DNA of 46,256 nt, taken from CAZMVU01 sp964569295. Its GTDB lineage: Bacteria > Hydrogenedentota > Hydrogenedentia > Hydrogenedentales > JAGMZX01. Positions 8,148 to 14,133 of this stretch are shown piece by piece. The translations under genes were made by a program, and so were the position numbers. How positions within the stretch are numbered: position 1 is the stretch's first letter; every line of letters starts with the position of its first letter. The notes beneath the pieces are model-generated. The model did not search any database, was not told where the DNA came from, and saw nothing but the letters and a program-made list of their open reading frames with translations. Where the stretch lies: assembly GCA_964569295.1 (NCBI GenBank), contig CAZMVU010000011.1:1-46256 (forward strand). Direction: 5' to 3'.

Positions 8148-8801
8148 TCACTCCGCCTGGGCGGCGTAGAGTTTGCGTTCCAGTGCTTCCACGTTACTTT
8201 CGGCTTCCGGCGTGGGCACAGCCTCCGTCTCGACGGTGAGCGCACCCAGGCGTGCTTCGATGTTGCCGGCTTGCGGCGCTTCAGACACGGGGTCAACATC
8301 CGCTTCCTCGAGGTCGCGGGCCGCCTCCTGCACCGTCTCATAATCGCCCACGATGTCCTCGAGTTGCGCCGCAATCGCCTCGACGGCGTCGGGCGTCACG
8401 CCCGAGGCCGCCATGGCCTTCGCCCGCTGTACCCGCTTCAGGAGATTCGTGATGAGCGTGACATTGGCGCCGTGGACGGCCGCGGGCTGGTCCTCCGCCT
8501 CGAGCTGCACCATGTAGCCCTCGGCCTGGCGCAACAGGTTGTCCCGCACCACGCGGATACGCGCCTTCTTCGCCTCGGTTAGCAACTGCTCCACCTTGTC
8601 CGACAGCGGCTGCAGGCGCTCCAAAACCTCCTGTTGCCGGCGCCGGGCGCGTGTGCGCAGGTCGCCGAGCTTGCGTTCGAGCGTATGCCAGTCATCGGCG
8701 CTGTCGATGGCGGCCATCAGCTCCTCGCCGGGCTGGCGCGGCCCGCGCAGGTGGTTCACCGTTCGCGCGAGCGTGCGCTTGAAATGTTCAAAGGCTGTCA
8801 T
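8148..8801 (-). CDS. ESCRT-III/PspA-like coiled-coil protein A
   Basis: 217 aa, helical and charged. The start FEHFKRTLARTVNHLRG is an amphipathic basic helix followed by a GPRQPGEELM turn, recalling the PspA/Vipp1 alpha0 helix and its EDPEK turn. Residues about 30-110 form the long hairpin (KKARIRVVRDNLLRQAEGY). KRVQRAKAMAASG followed by TPDAVEAIAAQLEDIVGDY matches the Snf7/CHMP 'AKAM...D-VxxLMxDI' helices. An acidic linker leads to the tail VEALERKLYAAQAE, a MIM1-like L-xx-K-L-xx-A motif at the extreme C-terminus. AAGGAG lies eight bases before the ATG. It sits 19 bp after the zinc-ribbon gene and 17 bp before protein B in one operon. Likely function: membrane-binding filament former disassembled by the downstream Vps4-like ATPase. 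A divergent PspA without ESCRT-type recycling is the alternative. Confidence 0.75.
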   Translation of the reverse strand: MTAFEHFKRTLARTVNHLRGPRQPGEELMAAIDSADDWHTLERKLGDLRTRARRRQQEVLERLQPLSDKVEQLLTEAKKARIRVVRDNLLRQAEGYMVQLEAEDQPAAVHGANVTLITNLLKRVQRAKAMAASGVTPDAVEAIAAQLEDIVGDYETVQEAARDLEEADVDPVSEAPQAGNIEARLGALTVETEAVPTPEAESNVEALERKLYAAQAE

Positions 8802-8820
8802 GACCGTGTCTCCTTATCCC

Positions 8821-9978
8821 TTACCGCAGGTCCAGCAGTAAGTCCTGCCGCTGCGTGTCGTCGCACAAATGCCACGCCCCTTCATCGGCCGCCGCGCGAA
8901 AAGCCGCCGCCACGGCGTCTTCGGTATAGCCATGCTGCCGTGCAAAGGCCTTCGCACTCAGGGGAAAGCCGCCCGCCGGGGCCTCGCGAATACGCGCCAG
9001 GGCATGCGCGGTTTCTTCCTGCGCCGTGTACCCGGTGAAAAGTCCTTCGATATACGCCGCGTCGTCTGCACTGGCGAGGGCGTGGCGCACCTGCCAGCGG
9101 CCGTCCTTGCCGAGACAGACCAGAACGGTATCGGGCGCCAACGCGAGCCCTTGCTGCCAGCCCGCCGGACTGAACAGCACCAGCACCCCGCTGTGTTCAT
9201 CGTTCAGCTTGGTGCGCGCCTGGTGGAGAAGTGCCGCACCCGCGGGACCATGCTGGTAACCACGCTCGAGCAGTTGCCTGCGGTCTGCACACGCCGCGAA
9301 CGTGACACGCCGGTCATGGCCGCCCAACCACCGCCAAATGCCCTGCGCACGCCGCACATCGACAGCCCGGTTCGCCGGAAGCGTATCGAGACGTTTGCGG
9401 AGCGCGCCGGCGCAGGGGTGCGTATCGAAGACTCGCGCATCGACATTGTCCGCGCCGGGAGCCGCTTTCGCTTTTCCGCGCGGATCCACCCGGTCAAGGA
9501 ACACCTGCTCGAGGTAGCACGCCGTTGCCGCATCCACCGCGCCCATGGGCAGGGTGTCCGGCGGCTTGACCAGTTCCTCCTGGCACGAGGTGCAATAGCG
9601 TGGTGTTCCCCGGTGCCGCGCAGCCGTATACCCGAGTTCTTCGCCGCAACGCACACACCGGCGCTCCCGGCGGCCGGCCCATGTCACCCTGCGCATTTCG
9701 CCGGGTTGATTGTCCTCGGGGATGTGCGTGTCCCGGGGCGAAGCCGTGGACGCATTGTCCGCCGGCGCTTCCGGGAGCACCGCCGCCGTGGCGTGGGCCC
9801 GGCACTGCCGCAACCCCGCCGACCAACACCGGAAGCACAACACTGCCCCACAGTCCTGGCAAGTCCCCGCTGCGGCGTAACGGCTCACAAGAATGCGCCC
9901 GCACCCCGCACAGCTTGTCTGCGTAGCCACCGCTGCCAAAGCGGGATGGGACATCAGCCTGTTGGATTCTGCACACAT
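8821..9978 (-). CDS. zinc-ribbon protein of unknown function, first gene of ESCRT-like operon
   Basis: 385 aa. The N-terminal third contains two zinc-binding clusters: CAGC...CQDCGAVLCFRCW...C-x-A-H (about residues 23-63), which looks like a B-box or treble-clef arrangement, and CVRCGEEL...CTSCQEEL (about 108-136). The middle (about 140-330) is a mixed alpha/beta region that I do not recognise. The last 60 residues (FARQHGYTEDAVAAAFRAAADEG) look like a winged-helix-type fold. The ATG at 9978 is chosen over an upstream GTG because AGGAG sits seven bases before it. It is the promoter-proximal gene behind the sigma-54 site at 10033-10048 and precedes ESCRT-like protein A by 19 bp. It could be an adaptor recruiting the filament proteins or a regulator; nothing in the sequence decides. 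Confidence 0.8.
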   Translation of the reverse strand: MCAESNRLMSHPALAAVATQTSCAGCGRILVSRYAAAGTCQDCGAVLCFRCWSAGLRQCRAHATAAVLPEAPADNASTASPRDTHIPEDNQPGEMRRVTWAGRRERRCVRCGEELGYTAARHRGTPRYCTSCQEELVKPPDTLPMGAVDAATACYLEQVFLDRVDPRGKAKAAPGADNVDARVFDTHPCAGALRKRLDTLPANRAVDVRRAQGIWRWLGGHDRRVTFAACADRRQLLERGYQHGPAGAALLHQARTKLNDEHSGVLVLFSPAGWQQGLALAPDTVLVCLGKDGRWQVRHALASADDAAYIEGLFTGYTAQEETAHALARIREAPAGGFPLSAKAFARQHGYTEDAVAAAFRAAADEGAWHLCDDTQRQDLLLDLR

Positions 9979-10032
9979 ACGCCGTCTCCTGTGGTTGCCG
10001 CGGCCATTCACGCCGCGTGCCGCCCGGTATGG

Positions 10033-10048
10033 AGCAACCCGCGTGCCA
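10033..10048 (-). promoter_or_regulatory. consensus sigma-54 (-24/-12) promoter for ESCRT-like operon
   Basis: On the minus strand the site reads TGGCACGCGGGTTGCT, an exact fit to TGGCACG-N4-TTGCW with GG and GC ten bases apart. The expected transcription start is near 10022, giving a 44-nt leader before the zinc-ribbon start at 9978. The operon itself encodes an NtrC-type activator. Confidence 0.82.
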
Positions 10049-10068
10049 CCGGATTTGGGACAACCCGG
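10049..10068. promoter_or_regulatory. imperfect dyad between divergent sigma-54 promoters
   Basis: CCGGATT-N6-AACCCGG has seven-base arms with one mismatch and lies exactly between the two -24 elements (10048 and 10082). It may be a regulator-binding site shared by both promoters. It is closer to the promoters than usual sigma-54 enhancers, so a repressor or accessory site is equally possible. Confidence 0.35.
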
Positions 10069-10081
10069 TCACGAAAGGCCC

Positions 10082-10097
10082 TGGCTGGATTCTTGCT
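10082..10097 (+). promoter_or_regulatory. sigma-54 promoter for second kinase
   Basis: TGGCTGGATTCTTGCT keeps GG-N10-GC, the TGGC block and a perfect TTGCT -12 block; it differs from consensus only at the fifth and sixth bases. The expected start near 10108 leaves a 78-nt leader before the kinase ATG. It points away from the minus-strand site 34 bp away. A TTGACA at 10116 with AGGATA 19 bases later is a poorer sigma-70 alternative. Confidence 0.65.
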
Positions 10098-10185
10098 CCA
10101 CCATGCCACGGCGCATTGACACCACAAGGCGCTATAGGCAAGGATATCTCCCGATTTAGGGTTTATCAGCACGGGACAGGTGCTC

Positions 10186-12132
10186 ATGGATGATTTCGAA
10201 TACGAGGGCGACGAACCGACCCTATTCCGCGTGGTGCCGGAACTGGTGCTGGCCGGGCGGTTCCGCCTCGTGCAGCGCGTGGGCCGGGGCGGCATGGGCG
10301 AGGTGTGGCTCGCGCAGGACACGGAACTCGAGGAGTATGTGGCGCTCAAGGTGCTGAAGCCGGAACTTCTGGGCAACAACCGGGCTGTGGACAGCTTCAA
10401 ACGCGAGGTCCGGCTAACCCGCAAGCTGCGGCACCCGAACATCGTCGGCGTACACGACTTCCACACGCACGGCGGTCTCCATTTCATCTCCATGGAGTAC
10501 GTCGACGGGGCGTCGCTGGCCGACCGGCTGGCGCAACGGGGTGAGCCCTTCACACTGGACGAGGTGCTCCCGTGGGCACAGCAGGTGGCCGCCGCCCTCG
10601 GCTATGCCCACAGCAAGGAAGTGCTGCACCGTGACGTGAAACCCGGCAACATGCTTGTCGCGCAGGACGGTACGCTGAAGCTGGCGGACTTCGGCATCGC
10701 GCGGATTGCCAAAGACACCCAGACCCGCCTCACCGGCCACGCCACCAGTGGCACCCTCGCCTACATGAGCCCGCAACAGCTCATGAACGAAAAGGCCCAC
10801 CGCAACGACCCGCGCAACGACGTGTACGCCTTCGCTGTCACGCTCTACGAACTGCTCTCCGGCGACCCGCCTTTTACCGGCGGCGACATCTCCATGCAGA
10901 TCATGATGAAGCAACCCGAACCATTGGAGGACGTGCCTCCGCATGTGAACGGCGCCCTCCTGCACGGCCTCGCCAAAGAAGTAGTCGAGCGCCCGCCCAA
11001 CTGTGCAGCCCTGGTGAAATTGCTTGAACAGGCAGCAGCGCGTCCCCGGGAGGGCGAGCGTCCCCGGGAGGGCGCGCGTACCCGCGAGCCGGAAACGCTA
11101 CCAACCACACAGCACACAGCGCAACGGGAGGGCGAGCGTCCCCGCGAGCCGGAAACGCCACCAACCACACAGCACACAGCGCAACGGGAGGGCGAGCGTC
11201 CCCGCGAGCCGGCAACCGCTCCTTCCGAAAAAAAATCGAATTGCATATCTGATCAAGACATTGGACTTATGGACACCACCGACCCTGCGGTCTCGCCCTG
11301 CGAAGTGTTTCCGGATATCGCCGCAGCCCGCCAGCGAACCACCGCCCCGAACGGCGAAATCACGCGCACAGTGGACCTTGGTGGCGGGGTCATGCTGGAC
11401 CTGGTTTGGATACCGCCGGGGGAATTCCTGATGGGGAGCCCGGAGAGCGAAGAAAGACGTTCTGACCCCGAAGGCCCGCAGCATCCCGTGGAAATCACCC
11501 GTGGTTTCTGGATGGGCAAGTACCCCGTGACGCAAGCGCAGTGGGAGGCGGTGATGGGGAACAACCCGAGCCATTTCTCGGAAAAGCGCCTGGGAACCCG
11601 AGTTTCGCGTTTCTTTGGCGCCCCTGAAAAGGAATACAGTTCGTGGCCTGTGGAATCCATATCCTGGAACGATTGCCGGGAGTTCTTAAAGGCCTTGAAC
11701 AAGCGCTTTACGCACGACGAATCCCGCTTGCCGACGGAGGCGGAGTGGGAGTATGCGTGCCGGGCAGGGAGCACGACGGCCTATTGCTTCGGTGACAGCG
11801 AAAGTGACCTTGGTGCCTACGCCTGGTACGATGACAACAGTGGGGGTGAAACACACCCAGTGGGCCGGAAGCGCGCAAACGCCTGGGGCCTGCACGACAT
11901 GCACGGGAACGTATGGGAGTGGTGCGAAGACGACTCGCATTCGAACTACACGGGCGCGCCGGCGGATGGAAGTGCCTGGGTGGACTCGCCCCGGGGCTCG
12001 TCCCGCGTGCTTCGCGGCGGCAGCTGGTTCTTCGACCCGGGGTACTGCCGGTCGGCCGATCGCGACGGCAGCGCGCCCGGCAACGGGAACTGCAACCTCG
12101 GTTTCCGGCTTGCCCTGTCCCCAGTTCGGTGA
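10186..12132 (+). CDS. Ser/Thr protein kinase with C-terminal FGE-like (SUMF1) domain
   Basis: 648 aa. Hanks-type kinase with Gly-loop VGRGGMGEVW, ATP lysine in VALKVLKPE, HRDVKPGN from residue 148, DFGIA and GTLAYMSPQQ. A repeat-encoded linker (about 285-365) carries REGERPRE/REGERPREP peptides, followed by a hydrophilic stretch and an FGE/SUMF1-like domain from about 400 (LVWIPPGEFLMGS, RLPTEAEWEYACRAG, GNVWEWCEDD, RVLRGGSWFF, NLGFRLALS). As in the paralogue at 448-2214, only one of the two FGE active-site cysteines is present (PGYCRSA), so enzymatic formylglycine synthesis is doubtful. The ATG at 10186 follows GGGACAGG and is preferred to a GTG six bases upstream. It is transcribed divergently from the ESCRT-like operon from its own sigma-54 promoter, suggesting co-regulation and possibly phosphorylation of that system. 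Confidence 0.92.
   Translation: MDDFEYEGDEPTLFRVVPELVLAGRFRLVQRVGRGGMGEVWLAQDTELEEYVALKVLKPELLGNNRAVDSFKREVRLTRKLRHPNIVGVHDFHTHGGLHFISMEYVDGASLADRLAQRGEPFTLDEVLPWAQQVAAALGYAHSKEVLHRDVKPGNMLVAQDGTLKLADFGIARIAKDTQTRLTGHATSGTLAYMSPQQLMNEKAHRNDPRNDVYAFAVTLYELLSGDPPFTGGDISMQIMMKQPEPLEDVPPHVNGALLHGLAKEVVERPPNCAALVKLLEQAAARPREGERPREGARTREPETLPTTQHTAQREGERPREPETPPTTQHTAQREGERPREPATAPSEKKSNCISDQDIGLMDTTDPAVSPCEVFPDIAAARQRTTAPNGEITRTVDLGGGVMLDLVWIPPGEFLMGSPESEERRSDPEGPQHPVEITRGFWMGKYPVTQAQWEAVMGNNPSHFSEKRLGTRVSRFFGAPEKEYSSWPVESISWNDCREFLKALNKRFTHDESRLPTEAEWEYACRAGSTTAYCFGDSESDLGAYAWYDDNSGGETHPVGRKRANAWGLHDMHGNVWEWCEDDSHSNYTGAPADGSAWVDSPRGSSRVLRGGSWFFDPGYCRSADRDGSAPGNGNCNLGFRLALSPVR
11048..11210 (+). 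repeat. in-frame minisatellite in kinase linker
   Basis: The segments 11091-11150 and 11151-11210 are 60-bp tandem direct repeats differing at only a few bases. Each ends in GGGAGGGCGAGCGTCCCCGC, and an irregular copy precedes them at 11048-11090. The core is the reverse complement of the intergenic repeat at 31-55, 134-158, 2560-2584 and 2664-2688. The period is a multiple of three, so copy-number changes would lengthen the linker without a frameshift. Confidence 0.85.
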
Positions 12133-12246
12133 GTCGAGCCAAGCAGGCAGCAGGAACGGGCCTCGGGCAAGGCGCGAAGCGGAGCGCAGCCGCGCCGCAG
12201 CCGAGGGCGGTTCCTGCAAGAGGGATGCAGGCCAGGGTTTTTACCT

Positions 12247-12271
12247 CGCTACACAGTTGCACTGTGTAGCG
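12247..12271. terminator. perfect inverted repeat after second kinase
   Basis: CGCTACACAGT (12247-12257) pairs perfectly with ACTGTGTAGCG (12261-12271) around a TGC loop. It is 115 bp after the kinase stop and is followed by a weak T-containing stretch. It could end the kinase transcript or be an operator-like or mobile palindrome. Confidence 0.4.
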
Positions 12272-12280
12272 CCATTGTCT

Positions 12281-12672
12281 TCGAAGTTTATCCGCCTCGG
12301 GCGGGCTGTGCTTCGGTCCCTGAATGACGTGGAGGGTTCGGCTCGCGGGTACGCTCACGGTGCGGTCATGAGTTGTGGCCGGTCTCCCGACCGCGCCACG
12401 GTGCGGACCGGCCAGAACCCACCTGAAGACCTGGAGACCTACGGTCTTGCCCTGGCTCGGTCATGAGTTGTGGCCGGTCTCCCGACCGCGCCACGGTGCG
12501 ACCTTCAGGTCTCCTCTTCCTACCTCCGGTCTCTGGAGACCTGCGGTCATAGCCCTGGCACGGTCATGAGTTGTGGCCGGTCTCCCGACCGCGCCACGGT
12601 GCCGACCTTCAGGTCTCCTGGTCATTGTCCTGGCTCGGTCATGAGTTGTGGCCGGTCTCCCGACCGCGCCAC
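12281..12672. repeat. array of dispersed repeats and four palindromic 37-bp units
   Basis: A 37-bp unit beginning CGGTCATGAGTTGTGGCCGG and ending CCCGACCGCGCCAC occurs at 12363-12399, 12458-12494, 12561-12597 and 12636-12672. Each unit contains a GGTC-tccc-GACC hairpin. The spaces of 38-66 bp contain related ggagacctgcggtc / gaccttcaggtctcc palindromes. A partial copy of the MITE end lies at 12281-12307 and a truncated ggctcgcgggtacgctc repeat at 12340-12356. Related fragments occur at about 195-275. The rest of the 12133-12841 gap shows no supported gene. Confidence 0.75.
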
Positions 12673-12841
12673 CACGAAGACCTTCGGGTCTCCTCTTGTT
12701 CTCCGTCGCTTGGAGACCTGCGGCCCCTGCACGCCCGAAGGATGTAGTCGCCGGAAGAAGAACAACGCCTGTAGGAAAAAAGGGGGGGCTACGCGGCACC
12801 ATCGCGCGTTGCGCCACCAAGCCACGCGGTGGCACGTATAC

Positions 12842-13021
12842 TCATCGGACCAAGTGGCGCTTGGCCTCTTCTTCGCTGCGAATGCGCGCGTCGCGCTGGC
12901 GGTCGAGTGCCGGCTTCACGGCCTCCTGAAAGCGCTCGACAAACGCCTGGTACTGCTCGGGGGTCATGAACGGCTTGGAGTGTTCCATGCCCGTGAGCTC
13001 ATACTCCGTTTCCTGACTCAT
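12842..13021 (-). CDS. 59-aa hypothetical protein
   Basis: A short helical, charged protein beginning MSQETEYELTGMEHSKPFM and ending in a Glu/Arg/Lys-rich helix (RIRSEEEAKRHLVR). GGAAGGGGG precedes the ATG by a few bases, and codon use has the high GC third position of neighbouring genes. Its ATG overlaps the stop of the 75-aa frame upstream (ATGA). I do not recognise the family; the TPEQYQAFVERFQEAV core is a simple amphipathic helix. A small accessory or antitoxin-like protein is possible but unproven. Confidence 0.6.
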   Translation of the reverse strand: MSQETEYELTGMEHSKPFMTPEQYQAFVERFQEAVKPALDRQRDARIRSEEEAKRHLVR

Positions 13022-13245
13022 TCGACCCCCTTCCTCAAATTATGCGTACAGACGGGATACGGTTCCCCGCCTCCCTCAAGTGAAGACTCTACCAGATATG
13101 CTGCGGCGTTGAAAGCTGACCCCGGTCCACAACCAGAAGCTCTGATAACGAGCTCCCCACTACCTCGAGGCGCCGCATAGTCATCCGGCGTTGCCCTTGA
13201 AATGCCATCCCTTTTCCTGCCAGACAGGTGATTTTCCTGCTCCAT
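13018..13245 (-). CDS. 75-aa hypothetical protein (uncertain)
   Basis: The frame starts MEQENHLSGRKRDGIS and ends NLRKGVE, its TGA overlapping the ATG of the 59-aa gene, which favours translation as a coupled pair. Against it: the AAGG before the ATG is only two bases away, and codon use (AGG, AGA, GGA, many A/T third positions) is unlike the surrounding genes. No family is recognised. It might be recently acquired or simply the leader of the 59-aa gene. Confidence 0.35.
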   Translation of the reverse strand: MEQENHLSGRKRDGISRATPDDYAAPRGSGELVIRASGCGPGSAFNAAAYLVESSLEGGGEPYPVCTHNLRKGVE

Positions 13246-13252
13246 ATCCTTA

Positions 13253-13281
13253 TTGACAGGCCGTAGCGCCCACGGTATACT
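13253..13281 (+). promoter_or_regulatory. near-consensus sigma-70 promoter
   Basis: TTGACA (13253-13258) is followed after exactly 17 bases by TATACT (13276-13281), the best sigma-70-type match I noticed in the window. It points to plus-strand transcription beginning near 13288, where there is no protein-coding gene, only a short segment ending in a hairpin. Confidence 0.65.
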
Positions 13282-13287
13282 TCATTT

Positions 13288-13356
13288 GGAATCTGAACCT
13301 CGGCTCATCCGGGTAGTAGGATTCCTCCGGGGACCCACGGGTCCCCTTCCTTGTTT
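13288..13356 (+). ncRNA. candidate small RNA (about 70 nt)
   Basis: The sequence between the sigma-70 promoter at 13253-13281 and a GGGGACC/GGTCCCC hairpin (13329-13335 with 13340-13346), followed by ttccttgttt, has the layout of a short independently transcribed RNA. It ends at the 3' edge of the convergent DUF3800 gene, so it could overlap that transcript. No family such as 6S, SRP or tmRNA is recognised. The tail is only moderately T-rich. Confidence 0.4.
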
Positions 13357-14121
13357 ACAGCCGCACAATCCCCATCGCATCCGTGCTCGAGGCCCTCTTG
13401 CATAAGACGGGCTCCAGTTTCTTGAAGTAGTTGTTCGCTGACTTCTTCCGCATGTAGCCGGATGGCGCCAGGTGCTGATAGAGCAGGAAGGCCGCCAGAT
13501 CCGCCGCCTGGATGAACAGGGAATCGCCCGAGTCACGAAAGTTGGGGTCTTCGACCACCTTGCTCATCACGATGTTCCTGCTTCCTGTGCCGTATTCGAT
13601 TCGATTGGGTATTGGATTATAGCATCGCATCTTCCGAAGCAGCGTGACGAGTTTTTTGTCGTCCTTGCGGTCAGGAAACAGCATGCCACGGTCATCGGGG
13701 TTTTCCAGGCCGGCAAAGTTCCGATGTGCCAAGGTGTTCTCGAAACGTTGAATAAGCACCTTCCACGCCATCTCGAAGACATCGTAAGTTAACGGCTTCC
13801 CTTGCTTGTCGACGACAACGTTGATGATGTTGAGATCGTCCATTGAGCCAAGCTCATTGGCGAAGCTGCGCAGAATGGTTAATCGGTCGTTCTTTCGTAT
13901 GCGTACCAACGCCCAGGCCTTGAAATCAGCGGTCCCGCGTGCAGTTCTGTGCGCATGCCCAGGCCAAAGCTTTTCTTCATGCGGCGCCGAAAGTCGATGA
14001 GACGGTTCAGCATGGCCTGCCACACCAATTCGTGAACGACAAGGCCCGACAGCACAAAATAGCGCGTGGGCGAATCGGTGAGACCGCAGTCGCCACTTTC
14101 GTCTATGTACATAAGGAACAC
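13355..14121 (-). pseudogene. DUF3800 protein gene, frameshifted
   Basis: Two frames together make one typical DUF3800 protein (RNase H-like fold, predicted metal-dependent nuclease). The first starts at 14121 with MFLMYIDESGD, where Asp and Glu are the signature acidic residues, and continues TRYFVLSGLVVHE to HAGPLISRPG. The second continues as LVRIRKNDRLTILRSFANEL through NIINVVVDKQGKP, QRFENTLAHRN and IQAADLAAFLLYQ to 13355. The switch falls at about 13910-13925 in a GGG run; adding one G restores a continuous 255-residue product. This is either a real inactivating 1-nt deletion or an assembly error. The start (GTG, or ATG at 14112) lies 12 bp after the methyltransferase stop, so it is the last gene of the defence-type operon. 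Confidence 0.78.
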
Positions 14122-14133
14122 TGCTCAAGCGGC

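Noticed and set aside
8148..8151. GTG start for ESCRT-like protein B overlapping the upstream stop
   Set aside because: The ATG 21 bases downstream has a strong GAAAGGAG at ideal spacing and begins the amphipathic helix directly.
10116..10146. Sigma-70 promoter for the second kinase
   Set aside because: TTGACA is present but the best -10 (AGGATA) is 19 bases away and poor; the sigma-54 site just upstream fits much better.
2080..12112. Diversity-generating-retroelement variable regions at the ends of the kinase FGE-like domains (2080-2190 and 12004-12112)
   Set aside because: The RVLRGGSW...GFR ends differ at the residues such systems vary, and many variable codons end in C. However, the flanking codons also differ synonymously (for example GTT-TTG versus GTG-CTT), which template-directed adenine mutagenesis does not produce, and no reverse transcriptase or template repeat is in the window. 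Ordinary paralogue divergence explains it.
12363..12672. CRISPR array
   Set aside because: The repeats are regular in sequence, but the spacers vary from 38 to 66 bp, are related to one another and contain palindromes. No cas gene is present.
12470..13180. 236-aa plus-strand frame through the repeat array
   Set aside because: It is made of repeat translation (MSCGRSPDRAT units) and then runs antisense to the 59-aa gene, which has a better start signal and codon use.
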